DNA of 64,000 nt from positions 141,612 to 205,611 of the forward strand of contig JAKAEP010000002.1 in NCBI GenBank assembly GCA_021818265.1, read 5' to 3'. Positions within the stretch are counted from its first letter, which is position 1. Each line of letters begins with the position of its first letter. The position numbers and the translations under genes are program-made. Shown one piece after another: positions 7,686-16,296 of the stretch. The notes beneath the pieces were generated by a model. That model saw only the letters and a program-made list of their open reading frames with translations. It was not told the DNA's origin and did not search any database. The stretch comes from Actinomycetes bacterium. Its GTDB lineage: Bacteria > Actinomycetota > Acidimicrobiia > Acidimicrobiales > RAAP-2.

Positions 7686-8767
7686 GGGGTCACTCTAAAG
7701 GGGCAGACCGGGGTGACCGTCGTCGTGCGCAGCGCGCTGCCGCGCAGGTAGGTGACCTTCACGGTCGTGTACGCCGGGGTCAGGTAGATCAGCGAGCGCA
7801 AGACGGCGAGGTCGTCGCTGTTCCGCCCGGACCAGGTCATGAGGACGTCCCCCGGGCGCAGCCCCGCGTGGGCGGCCGGGCCGAAGGGGGTCACCGAGAG
7901 CAGCCGCACGCCACCGCCCTGGACCGACGCGCCGGTGATCCCGACGTCGGCGTGGCAGCCCCGCCCGACCTTGAGGACCTCGGCGACGCGCGCGACGAAC
8001 TGCGCGCCGTACCACTGGTGGTTGGCCGAGAGCACCGCGACCACCCGGCCCCGCGCGTCGACCGCGATGGCGTAGCGCAGGCCCCAGAGCGCCCGGCCCG
8101 ACGGCGTCGTGAGGTAGCGCACCACGCCGTGGGAGTCGTTCTGCGGGTCGCCGAGCGTGGTCACCGCCCAGTCGTAGCGGGGCCGGGCGAGCAGGTAGGG
8201 CACGACCGGGGCGACGACGGTGACCGCGGCGCTCGCCGGCATCGGGTCGAGGCGCACCGGGGACACGGCGGTGCCGAGGCGCACGACCGAGAAGCCCATC
8301 ACGTCGTCGCGCCCGATGAGCGACACCGCGAAGTCCACGCGCCGGGCGTTGGTGCCCTTCACGAGGGCGTTGGCGGGGATGCGCACCGTCGTGACGGCGA
8401 GGCGGTCGGGCAGGACGAGCGCGGCGGCCGTCGTCATCCCGTGGTCGGTGATGATCGTCAGGTTGACCGTGTCGGCGGCCACCGAGCGCGCGATGGCCGG
8501 CAGGTCGCCCAGGGCGACGTTGCGGTGGGTCGTCGTCGTGGTCGGGGGGGTGCCGCGGTTCGACAGGAGGACGGCCCCCCCGGCGACGAGGAGCACCGCG
8601 ACGAGCAGGGCCACCGCGCGGGCCAGACGCGACCGGGGCGAGGGCCGTCGGGGTTCGAGGTCCTCGAAGCGGGGCAGCTCGCTCGGGTGCACCCAGGGGC
8701 GCGCACCGGGTCCGGGCCGCCGCTGGCGACGAGGCCACCATCCCCACCGCCGATCCCCGTCCGCCAC
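7682..8767 (-). CDS. Membrane-anchored HtrA/PDZ-like protein lacking the protease triad
   Basis: This 361-residue protein has a cytoplasmic basic Pro/Arg N-terminus, one membrane segment (LARAVALLVAVLLVAGGAVL, about residues 50-70), a Thr-rich linker, a trypsin-fold-like domain and a C-terminal PDZ domain. The PDZ domain shows VTPFGPAAHAGLRPGDVLMTW. Where HtrA has TNAHV this protein reads TTVRI, and no GNSGG motif is present (PSGRALWG instead), so proteolysis is unlikely. The GTG start is the first that covers the whole N-terminus. It diverges from the MreB-like gene with a 58-nt gap and is coupled to the zincin-like gene downstream. Confidence 0.78.
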   Translation of the reverse strand: MADGDRRWGWWPRRQRRPGPGARPWVHPSELPRFEDLEPRRPSPRSRLARAVALLVAVLLVAGGAVLLSNRGTPPTTTTTHRNVALGDLPAIARSVAADTVNLTIITDHGMTTAAALVLPDRLAVTTVRIPANALVKGTNARRVDFAVSLIGRDDVMGFSVVRLGTAVSPVRLDPMPASAAVTVVAPVVPYLLARPRYDWAVTTLGDPQNDSHGVVRYLTTPSGRALWGLRYAIAVDARGRVVAVLSANHQWYGAQFVARVAEVLKVGRGCHADVGITGASVQGGGVRLLSVTPFGPAAHAGLRPGDVLMTWSGRNSDDLAVLRSLIYLTPAYTTVKVTYLRGSALRTTTVTPVCPFRVTP

Positions 8768-8811
8768 CCCGGCCAGGCTACCGAGCCGCGGGGGCGCGAC
8801 GCGGGTCGCCC

Positions 8812-8817
8812 TAACAT
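8812..8817 (+). promoter_or_regulatory. -10 box (TAACAT) before the MreB-like gene
   Basis: TAACAT ends 9 nt before the GTG at 8826, giving a predicted leader of 0-2 nt. It sits in the 58-nt gap shared with the divergent HtrA/PDZ-like gene. Inferred from position and consensus only. Confidence 0.4.
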
Positions 8818-8825
8818 CGTCCTCC

Positions 8826-9830
8826 GTGGCTCTCGACGTGGCGCTGGACATCGGGACCGCCCAGACGCGGCTGGCGACGGCCGACCGGGGCGTGATCGTC
8901 GACGAGCCGACGCTCGTCGCGATCGACACGAGCACCGGCGACGTCGTCGACGTCGGGCACGGCGCGCGCGAGGTCGTGGGGCGCACGTCGCGCCACGTCG
9001 TCGTCTTCCGGCCCTTCGCCCAGGGCGCCACCATCGACTTCGACGTCACGGCGCGGCTCATCGCCCACCTCTTCGAGCGCGCCGGGGTATCCAAGCTGAG
9101 CCGGGCCCGGGTCGTCATGAGCGTCCCCTCCCTCGCGACCGCCATCGAGCGGCGCGCCCTGCGCCAGGCCGCGATCCAGGCCGGTGCCCGCGAGGTGAGC
9201 CTGATCGAGGCGCCGCTCGCCGCGGCCATCGGCCTCGGCCTCCCGGTCCAGGACCCGGTGGGCTCGGCGGTGACCGTGCTCGGGGCGGGCGCCTCGGAGG
9301 CGGCCGTCATCTCGCTGGGCGGGATCGTGAGCGCGGGGGCGAGGCGCCTGGGCGGCAACGACATCGACGCGGCGATCGCCACGGCCCTGCGCACCCGGCT
9401 CGGGGTGGTCGTCGCCCCCACGGCGGTCGAGGAGATCAAGTGCCTGCTCGCGTCGGCCCGGGGCCGTTCCCTCGGGATGTCCCAGGTGGTGCGGGCCCGC
9501 TCGGTCGAGCGCGGCGAGCTCGTCGAGGTGGAGGTGACCGCCGAGCTCGTCAACGGCGCGCTGGCGGACGTGATCGCGGCCACGGTGCGGATGATCCAGG
9601 AGTGCCTGGCCGAGACGGCGCCCGACCTCTCCCAGGACGTCAGCGCGCGCGGCCTCACCCTCGTGGGCGGGATGGCCCAGCTGGCCGACCTGGACGAGCT
9701 CGTCGCGACCAGCACGGGCGTGGAGGTCGCCGTCGCCGCGCACCCCGACCTCGTCGTCATCGAGGGGCTGCGGGCGTGCCTCGAGGAGATGGCCTCGCTG
9801 CACGCCCTGCTGCGCGCCGCCGACCGTTGA
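8826..9830 (+). CDS. MreB-like actin homologue with altered nucleotide-binding motifs
   Basis: This 334-residue protein aligns with MreB/Mbl along its whole length: ALDIGTAQT (phosphate 1), SVPSLATAIERRALRQAA, GAREVSLIEAPLAAAIG and VISLGGIV. The phosphate-2 loop, DIGGGTTE in MreB, reads VLGAGASE, so the metal-binding Asp and the GGGT turn are lost. The adenosine motif GGGA is GGMA, and EEP is EAP. It may bind nucleotide weakly or not hydrolyse it. The normal mreCD/rod genes are absent here; neighbours are the HtrA-like and HEAT genes. The GTG at 8826 gives the usual family length. Confidence 0.82.
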   Translation: MALDVALDIGTAQTRLATADRGVIVDEPTLVAIDTSTGDVVDVGHGAREVVGRTSRHVVVFRPFAQGATIDFDVTARLIAHLFERAGVSKLSRARVVMSVPSLATAIERRALRQAAIQAGAREVSLIEAPLAAAIGLGLPVQDPVGSAVTVLGAGASEAAVISLGGIVSAGARRLGGNDIDAAIATALRTRLGVVVAPTAVEEIKCLLASARGRSLGMSQVVRARSVERGELVEVEVTAELVNGALADVIAATVRMIQECLAETAPDLSQDVSARGLTLVGGMAQLADLDELVATSTGVEVAVAAHPDLVVIEGLRACLEEMASLHALLRAADR

Positions 9831-9831
9831 C

Positions 9832-10470
9832 CTAGCCGGGAGCGTCGTCGGGCGCCCGGAGCTGCTCGGCGGCCGCGCGCACCTGCCAGTCGCGGTCGGC
9901 GCGCGCGCGTTCGAGCGCCGCGTCCACCTCGGGTCCCTCGAAGGCCGCCAGGGCCACCACCGCGCGCCGGCGCACCGGCGGGCGGTCGTCGAGGGCGCCC
10001 AGCACGGCCGCGAGGCCCCGCGGGTCGCCGATCGCCCCCAGCGCCGCGACCGCCGACTCGCGACAGCGCGGGTCGGCGTGCTCGCGCGCGACCCGCGCGA
10101 GGGGGTCGACGGCCGCGACGTCGGCGATCTCGCCCAGGGCGAAGGCCGCGGCGTCGACCGCGAGCGGGTCGTCGTCGTCGAGCCCGCGCACGAGGGCGTC
10201 GCGCACCGCGGGGGCGCGCGGCGCCCAGCGGGCGGCCTGCTCGCGCGCCTCGCGCCGGACCGTGGGCTCGGTGTCGGCGACGAGGGCGCACCAGCGCGGC
10301 GCGTCGAGCCCGCCCCGTCGCGCGAGACCGCGCAGGGCAACGACGCGCTCGCGGGCCGTCCCGCGCTCGAGCGCCCCCTTCAGGCGGGCGAGTGACGCGG
10401 TCCCGGTGTCGTGGCCGGCGCGCACGAGGGCCTCCAGGCCGGCCGCTACCGTGTTGCCATCGTCGGACAC
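9832..10470 (-). CDS. HEAT-repeat scaffold protein
   Basis: This protein of about 212 residues is built of HEAT/PBS-lyase-like repeats. Recurrent helix pairs contain DPLAVDAAAFALGEI, DPRCRESAVAALGAIGD and DRPPVRRRAVVALAAF. Such repeats make a curved surface for protein-protein contact; no catalytic site is seen. It converges on the MreB-like gene with one base between the stops. The GTG at 10470 would overlap the start of the divergent PDZ-Lon gene by 60 bp. A GTG at 10425 (VRAGHDTG) is an alternative that leaves 15 bp of overlap. Confidence 0.75.
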   Translation of the reverse strand: MSDDGNTVAAGLEALVRAGHDTGTASLARLKGALERGTARERVVALRGLARRGGLDAPRWCALVADTEPTVRREAREQAARWAPRAPAVRDALVRGLDDDDPLAVDAAAFALGEIADVAAVDPLARVAREHADPRCRESAVAALGAIGDPRGLAAVLGALDDRPPVRRRAVVALAAFEGPEVDAALERARADRDWQVRAAAEQLRAPDDAPG

Positions 10471-11601
10471 GACCCCATTCCACCACCCGACCGCGTCCGG
10501 CGCCGCTGGCGGATCCTCGCCGGCACCGCCCTCGTCCTCGCGCTGGTCGGGATCGTGGCCGCCCGCGTGCCCCTCGACGAGTACGCGCTGACCCCGGGCA
10601 ACGCCACGCCGGTCGCGCCACTGGTGAGCGTCGAGGGCGTGGCGACGGCTCGCCACGCCGGGGACGTCTACCTCACCGACGTCTACCTCCAGCAGCTCAG
10701 CGCGCTCTCGTGGGTGACCCTGCACCTGTCGAACCACGTCCAGTTCGTCCCCGCCGACGTCCTCACGCCACCCGGCGTGCCCACCTCGGAGCTCGCGGCC
10801 CAGGGCTACCTCCAGATGCGCGACGCCCAGCTCGCCGCCGAGGTCGAGGCCTTCCGGACCGTGGGCTGGCGCGTCCCGGCCACCCGGGTCGGGGCCACCC
10901 TCACGGGGGTCGTGGTCCCCTCGCCGGCGTCGCGCGCGAAGCTCGCCGTGGGTGACGTCGTGACGGCCGTCGGCGGCCGCCCGGTCACCGACGCCTGCGG
11001 CCTCGTCGCCGCCCTCCACGGCCTCGCCCCGGGCAGCGTCGTGCGCCTCGGCGTGCGCCCGGTGCGGATCTCCTCGACGGGGGTCCTCTCGTGGCGCGCG
11101 GTGCGCCGCGTCACGGTCACGACGGCGCCGCCCCCCGCGGGGCTCGCCTCGAGCGGCTGCCCGGGCGTGTCGGGGCCGGACCGCTCCTACCTCGGCGTGG
11201 CGCTCGAGGACGACGTCGCCTACCGCCTCCCGGCGCGCGTGCGCATCGACACGGCCAACATCGGCGGGCCCTCGGCCGGGCTCGCCATGACCCTGGCCCT
11301 CGTCGACCTGCTGAGCCGCCACTCGATCACCGGGGGCCGGGACGTGGCCGCCACGGGCACCATGGCCGTCGGCGGGGCGGTCGGCCCCGTCGGCGGGGTG
11401 GCCGAGAAGGCGGTCGCCGTGGAGCGCGCCGGGGCCCGCGTCTTCATCGTGCCGCGCTCGGAGGTGGGCGCGGCGCGCTCGGGCGCGCCGGGGCTGCGGG
11501 TCTTCGGGGTGACGACCCTCGCCCAGGCGCTGGCCGACCTGCGCTCCCTCGGCGGAGCGGCCCCGGACCCGCTCAGCGCGCCCCGGACCGCGTCGGGCTA
11601 A
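10411..11601 (+). CDS. PDZ-Lon membrane protease (YlbL / Rv3194c type)
   Basis: This 396-residue membrane-anchored serine protease has one N-terminal membrane segment (WRILAGTALVLALVGIVAA, about residues 33-51). A PDZ domain follows around residues 155-230 (GVVVPSPASRAKLAVGDVV). The C-terminal Lon-type domain has the Ser in GGPSAGLAM and the Lys in VGGVAEKAVAVE, the complete Ser-Lys dyad. GTG 10411 is the only start in frame before the membrane segment, since an in-frame TGA lies at 10393. The family is usually encoded next to UPF0182 and DUF2342, as here. It probably cleaves envelope proteins. Confidence 0.88.
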   Translation: MAGAHEGLQAGRYRVAIVGHDPIPPPDRVRRRWRILAGTALVLALVGIVAARVPLDEYALTPGNATPVAPLVSVEGVATARHAGDVYLTDVYLQQLSALSWVTLHLSNHVQFVPADVLTPPGVPTSELAAQGYLQMRDAQLAAEVEAFRTVGWRVPATRVGATLTGVVVPSPASRAKLAVGDVVTAVGGRPVTDACGLVAALHGLAPGSVVRLGVRPVRISSTGVLSWRAVRRVTVTTAPPPAGLASSGCPGVSGPDRSYLGVALEDDVAYRLPARVRIDTANIGGPSAGLAMTLALVDLLSRHSITGGRDVAATGTMAVGGAVGPVGGVAEKAVAVERAGARVFIVPRSEVGAARSGAPGLRVFGVTTLAQALADLRSLGGAAPDPLSAPRTASG

Positions 11602-11627
11602 GGCCCCGGCGACGAGGTCCGACGCCG

Positions 11628-11633
11628 TAGGCT
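11628..11633 (+). promoter_or_regulatory. -10 box (TAGGCT) of a leaderless promoter for the DivIVA gene
   Basis: TAGGCT ends 8 nt before the ATG at 11641, so the transcript would start at or one base before the start codon. No ribosome site is present. Confidence 0.5.
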
Positions 11634-11640
11634 CTAAGGG

Positions 11641-13359
11641 ATGGACGACCGGCGCATCCACTCCTCGAATCGCCTGACGTCCGCCGATCTCGCCAGGGCC
11701 ACCTTCAACGTCGTGCGCAAGGGTGGCTACGACCCCAACGAGGTCCGGATGCACCTCGAGGCGGCGGCCCGCGAGATGGCCCACCTCGAGAGCCGGGTGC
11801 GCGAGCTCCACGAGCAGCTCGCCGAGGCCCGCCGCCAGGCGGCCAACCCGGTCCTGGACGAGGCCACCCTCGCCGGGGCCCTGGGCGCCCAGAGCGCCGC
11901 GATCCTGCGCTCGGCCCACGAGGAGGCCGGCCGGGTCACGGCCGAGGCGCAGGAGCGCTCCGCCCAGATCTTCTCCGACAGCCAGCAGCGCGGCGCGGCC
12001 TACCTCGTCGAGGCCCAGGAGCGCGCCGCCGCCCTCGTCACCGAGGCCGAGACCACCGCGGCCCAGATCGACCACGACGCCCGCCTGGCGGCCGAGCGGC
12101 TCATCGAGTCGGCGAAGGTCAACGGCGAGGCCCTCGTCGAGCGGGCCCGCGAGCAGGGCCGCGCGATCGTCGAGCAGGCCACCGGCGCGCGCCGCACCGT
12201 CTTGAACGACCTCGCCGTGAAGCGCAAGGCGCTGCACCTGCAGATCGAGCAGCTGCGCGCCGCGCGCGACTCGCTGAACGGCTTCATCGGTTCGGTGCGC
12301 CAGCGGGTCGACGACGTGCTCGCCGAGGTCGCGACCTCCGACGAGGTGGCGCGCGCCGCCGCCGCCGAGGCTCTGCGCCAGTCGGCCCCCGGGCCCGAGC
12401 CGACCGAGGAGGAGCTCCTCGCGGGGACCCCGCTGCGCGAGGTGCCCGAGGTCGCAACCGCTCCCCTCGAGGCGGGCCCCATGCCGGAGCCGCGCGGGCC
12501 CGGCGAGGCGCCCCGCACCGAGGAGACGCCCCGGACCCGCCGACGGGCTCGCGCCGAGTCGGGCGAGGCGCCGGCGCCCCCCTCGGGCGACGAGGGCGAG
12601 GAGATGTCGGGCACCGACGTCGTCAACGAGATCTTCGCCCGCCTGCGCAAGGCCACGCTCGAGGAGCGCGGCGCGAGCGCCCCGACCCCCAAGCGCACGG
12701 CGGCCCGGCGGGCCGAGACGCCCGACGACGAGCTCTTCCACCGCCGCGACGCCGCCCTCGCCGACCCCCTCGCCGTCCTCACCCGTCGGGTGAAGCGAGC
12801 GCTCCAGGACGACCAGAACGTGGTCCTCGAGCGGCTGCGCGACGTGACCGCCATGATCACCACCGAGCTCGAGGACGAGCGCGTGCAGCGCTCGCGTTAC
12901 GCCGACGCCGCCTACGAGGCGCTGGCCCAGGCGGCCGCGGCGGGGGTGGCGTTCGCCCGCGCGTCGGGAGCCCCGCTCGACGCGGTCGTCGACCGCGAGA
13001 CGCTCGACGAGTGCGCGGCCGACCTCGCGGTGACCGTGGTCGTCGCGCTGCGCAAGCGCATCCTCTCCGAGGGCGCGGGCGACGGCGCCGAGCGGGCCAA
13101 CGCCGCCTACCGGGAGTGGCGGGGCGCGCGGGTCGAGCGGCTGTGCGCGGACGTGGCGCGCCGGGCCTTCAACGCGGGCGTGGTGGCGGCCACCGACGGC
13201 GCACCGCTGCGCTTCGCGGTCGCCCCCGGCGACCCGCCGTGCGACCTGTGCGCGCGCGACGCCGAGGCCCGCGACCACCGCGCGGGTGAGAAGTTCCCCA
13301 GCGGGTCGCTGTACCCCCCGCTGCACGCGGGCTGCGCCTGCGCCGTCGTCCCGGCCTAG
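11641..13359 (+). CDS. DivIVA-domain protein with gpF-like zinc tail
   Basis: This 572-residue protein has three parts. A DivIVA-like N-terminus (LTSADLARATFNVVRKGGYD, about residues 13-32) is followed by a long Ala/Glu/Gln coiled coil to about residue 230. An acidic Pro-rich linker covers about 245-330. The C-terminal alpha-helical domain ends in a cysteine cluster, CDLCARDAEA, then YPPLHAGCACAVVP. That arrangement (C-x2-C, then H-x3-C-x-C) resembles the zinc motif at the end of Mu gpF-type phage head proteins. DivIVA proteins mark poles and septa in actinobacteria; what the tail adds is unknown. ATG start with a leaderless promoter. Confidence 0.8.
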   Translation: MDDRRIHSSNRLTSADLARATFNVVRKGGYDPNEVRMHLEAAAREMAHLESRVRELHEQLAEARRQAANPVLDEATLAGALGAQSAAILRSAHEEAGRVTAEAQERSAQIFSDSQQRGAAYLVEAQERAAALVTEAETTAAQIDHDARLAAERLIESAKVNGEALVERAREQGRAIVEQATGARRTVLNDLAVKRKALHLQIEQLRAARDSLNGFIGSVRQRVDDVLAEVATSDEVARAAAAEALRQSAPGPEPTEEELLAGTPLREVPEVATAPLEAGPMPEPRGPGEAPRTEETPRTRRRARAESGEAPAPPSGDEGEEMSGTDVVNEIFARLRKATLEERGASAPTPKRTAARRAETPDDELFHRRDAALADPLAVLTRRVKRALQDDQNVVLERLRDVTAMITTELEDERVQRSRYADAAYEALAQAAAAGVAFARASGAPLDAVVDRETLDECAADLAVTVVVALRKRILSEGAGDGAERANAAYREWRGARVERLCADVARRAFNAGVVAATDGAPLRFAVAPGDPPCDLCARDAEARDHRAGEKFPSGSLYPPLHAGCACAVVPA

Positions 13360-13365
13360 GGCCCG

Positions 13366-13371
13366 TAGGCT
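13366..13371 (+). promoter_or_regulatory. -10 box (TAGGCT) of a leaderless promoter for the UPF0182 gene
   Basis: TAGGCT ends 7 nt before the GTG at 13378, so the predicted transcription start is the G of the start codon. The box sits directly after the stop of the DivIVA gene. Confidence 0.5.
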
Positions 13372-13377
13372 CGTCGC

Positions 13378-16296
13378 GTGCGCAGCCCGACCGACCTCCC
13401 GCCGCGCCCCCGTCGGCTCGGGCGGGTGTCGCGCCGGCTGTGGGTCGGGGTGGGGATCCTCGTCCTGCTCGTCCTCTTCTTCTCGCTGCGCAACATCGCC
13501 ACCGTCTGGACCAACGAGATGTGGTTCGCCTCGATCGGCCAGACGTCGGTCTTCTCCACGCTCTTCTGGGTCCGGGTGGGCCTCGGGCTGACCTTCGGCG
13601 CGGTCTTCTTCTTCATCTTGTGGCTCAACCTCCTGCTCACCGACCGCTTCGGGGCCCGGGACCTGACCTTCGAGCCCGAGGACGAGGTCGTGCGGCGGTT
13701 CCAGAACGCCGTGCGGCCCTACGCCAAGCGGATCTACGCGGCGATCGCCCTGGTCTTCGGCCTGGTGGCCGGGCTCAACGCGACCGGCGAGTGGCAGAAC
13801 TACCTCCTGTTCGCCCACTCCCGGCCCTTCGCCGCGACCGACCCCCTCTTCCACAAGAACGTCGGCTTCTACGTCTTCACCCTCCCGTTCGTGTCGTTCT
13901 GCGCGACGTGGCTGCTCGTCACCTTGATCGTGACCCTCGTGGTGACGGCGATCTTCCACTTCTTGAACGGCGGCATCCGCGCGGCCAACGTCGTGCCCCG
14001 GGTCTCGCCGCGGGTGAAGGCCCACCTCTCGGTGATCGGTGCGGGGATCGCCGTGATGAAGGCGGTCGGCTACCTGCTGGCCAAGTGGGACCTGGTGCTG
14101 TCGACCAACGGCTTCGCCGAGGGCGCGGGTTACACCGACGTCCACGCCCGCATCCCGGCCCTCACGATCCTCTTCTACCTCTCGCTGGCGGCGGCGGCGA
14201 TCCTGCTCTACAACGTCCGCTCCCGGGGTTGGTCCCTGCCGGCCGTGGCCGTCGGGCTGTGGGCGTTCGTGGCCCTGGTGATCGGCGTGCTCTACCCGAC
14301 CTTCCTCCAGGCGCTCAAGGTCAGCCCGAACCAGGAGACCCTGGAGGCCCCCTACATCCAGCGCGACATCACCGCGACGCGCGCCGCCTACGGGCTCGAC
14401 GCCGTCGCCTACCACCCCTTCGCGGGGGCCTCGTCGATCACCCCCGCCGAGGTCACGGCCGACGTCGCGACGCTGCGCAACATCCGGCTCTGGGACCCCT
14501 CGAGCAACATCTCGCTCAACACGGTCACCCGGCGCCAGGCGATGCGCTCCTACTACACCTTCCCCAGCCTCGCCGTCGACCGCTACTACGTGAACGGCAA
14601 GCTCACCCCGGTCCTGATCGGCACCCGCCAGATCGACCCGTCGAACCTCCCGAGCCAGGGGTGGGTCAACCAGCACCTCGTCTACACCCACGGCATCGGC
14701 GTGGCGGTGGTGGCCGCCAACACGGTCGACCCGGCGACCGGCAACCCGATCTTCGAGGTGGGCAACATCCCTCCGACCTCGACCGGCGGGCTGCCCGTGC
14801 TCACCGAGCCCGACGTCTACTTCGGCCTCGGCCAGGCGGGCTGGGTGGTCGCCGACAGCCGCCAGCCCGAGCTCGACTACCAGGTGAACACCGGGGCCAA
14901 CGCCGGCACCCCCGTCTACACCCACTACCACGGGGGCGGCGGCGTGCCCGTCGGGGGCGTCTTCTCGCGCCTGGCGCTGGCGCTGCGCCTGGGCAACTTC
15001 AACTTCCTGATCTCGAACCAGATCACCTCGACGAGCCGGGTGATGTTCGTGCGCGACGTCCGCCAGATGGTGAAGAAGGCGGCGCCCTTCCTCAGCTTCG
15101 ACTCCAAGGCCTACCCGGTGATCGCGAACGGCCACGTGGACTACGTGCTCAACGGCTACACCACGACCTCGCAGTACCCCTACAGCGAGAACGCCAACCA
15201 GCTCACGCCCACGATCGGGGGGCTGCCGAGCTCGCTCAACTACGTGCGCAACTCGGTGGTGGCCGTCGTCGACGCCTACACCGGGTCGATCCACCTCTAC
15301 GTGATCCACCCGAGCGACCCGATCATCCAGGCCTACCGCTCGGCTTTCCCGACGCTCTTCCAGCCGATGAGCGCGATGCCGGTGACGATCCGCGACCACC
15401 TGCGCTACCCCTCGGACCTGCTCTCGGTGCAGGCGGCGGTGCTCGGTCGCTACCACATCAAAGGCGCCAGCTCCTTCTACGCCGCCTCGGACCGCTGGGA
15501 GGTCACCCCGACGACCGGCGCCGGGACCCCGGCGTCGCTCATCTCCTCGACCCAGCTCGTGGCGAGCAACGGCCAGGTCATCGGCACCCAGCTCTCGCCG
15601 ATGAGCCCCATCTACCAGGTGGGCGCGCTGCCCAACTCGACCGGTCAGCAGCTGCTCGCGATGCTCGACTTCGTCCCGGCGGGGAACTCGTCCCGGGTCC
15701 AGGGGCTGAGCGCGATCCTCGCGGCCACGAGCGACCCCAACAACTACGGCCAGCTCAACGTCTACGAGACGCCCCGGGGCACGACGGTGACCGGCCCCCT
15801 CCAGGCCGACTCCGAGATCCAACAGAACGCCAAGGTCAGTTCGATCATCACCCCGCTCGACCAGCACGGCTCCCAGGTGCTGCTCGGCAACAACCTCACC
15901 GTGCCCCTCGACTCGAGCGTGCTCTACATCCGCCCGCTCTACGTCACGAGCACCTCGAACCCCATGCCCGAGTTGCGCTACGTGATCGCCGTGTTCAACC
16001 AGCAGGTCGGAATCGAGCCGACCCTCGCCGGAGCCCTCGCCGACGTGCTCGGCCCGGCGGCGCGCGCCGTCGGCGGGACGACCCCGAGCGGCTCGGGCGG
16101 CTCCTCGACGACCCCCGGGGGCGGCACGACCACCCCGGCCTCAACGACCGTGTCGAGCGCGCTCCAGCGAGCCGCCGCCGCCTACGCCGCGGCCCAGAGC
16201 GCGCTCGCCGCCGGCGACCTCGGCGCCTACCAGCGCGACGTCGAGGCGATGGACCGGGCCATCCAGGCGGCCCAGGGCGCCCTGGCCAAGGGCTAG
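13378..16296 (+). CDS. UPF0182 family membrane protein (Rv3193c type)
   Basis: This 972-residue protein has about seven hydrophobic segments in the first 320 residues. The first is VGVGILVLLVLFFSLRNIA, and WTNEMWFASIG follows it. A large extracytoplasmic domain of about 550 residues comes next, rich in Tyr/Asn (for example YPYSENANQL), then a Gly/Ser/Thr linker and a C-terminal Ala-rich helix with AAAYAAAQSALAAGDLGAYQ. This is the complete family length. The function is not established. It accompanies the PDZ-Lon and DUF2342 genes as in Mycobacterium. The stop overlaps the convergent FAD-oxidase stop by 4 nt. Confidence 0.92.
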   Translation: MRSPTDLPPRPRRLGRVSRRLWVGVGILVLLVLFFSLRNIATVWTNEMWFASIGQTSVFSTLFWVRVGLGLTFGAVFFFILWLNLLLTDRFGARDLTFEPEDEVVRRFQNAVRPYAKRIYAAIALVFGLVAGLNATGEWQNYLLFAHSRPFAATDPLFHKNVGFYVFTLPFVSFCATWLLVTLIVTLVVTAIFHFLNGGIRAANVVPRVSPRVKAHLSVIGAGIAVMKAVGYLLAKWDLVLSTNGFAEGAGYTDVHARIPALTILFYLSLAAAAILLYNVRSRGWSLPAVAVGLWAFVALVIGVLYPTFLQALKVSPNQETLEAPYIQRDITATRAAYGLDAVAYHPFAGASSITPAEVTADVATLRNIRLWDPSSNISLNTVTRRQAMRSYYTFPSLAVDRYYVNGKLTPVLIGTRQIDPSNLPSQGWVNQHLVYTHGIGVAVVAANTVDPATGNPIFEVGNIPPTSTGGLPVLTEPDVYFGLGQAGWVVADSRQPELDYQVNTGANAGTPVYTHYHGGGGVPVGGVFSRLALALRLGNFNFLISNQITSTSRVMFVRDVRQMVKKAAPFLSFDSKAYPVIANGHVDYVLNGYTTTSQYPYSENANQLTPTIGGLPSSLNYVRNSVVAVVDAYTGSIHLYVIHPSDPIIQAYRSAFPTLFQPMSAMPVTIRDHLRYPSDLLSVQAAVLGRYHIKGASSFYAASDRWEVTPTTGAGTPASLISSTQLVASNGQVIGTQLSPMSPIYQVGALPNSTGQQLLAMLDFVPAGNSSRVQGLSAILAATSDPNNYGQLNVYETPRGTTVTGPLQADSEIQQNAKVSSIITPLDQHGSQVLLGNNLTVPLDSSVLYIRPLYVTSTSNPMPELRYVIAVFNQQVGIEPTLAGALADVLGPAARAVGGTTPSGSGGSSTTPGGGTTTPASTTVSSALQRAAAAYAAAQSALAAGDLGAYQRDVEAMDRAIQAAQGALAKG

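Noticed and set aside
9832..15867. A 2011-codon open frame on the minus strand
   Set aside because: Apart from its last 212 codons (the HEAT protein) it runs antisense through PDZ-Lon, DivIVA and UPF0182. It has a biased Arg/Gly/Asp/His composition and no domains; such frames are expected from very high GC third positions.
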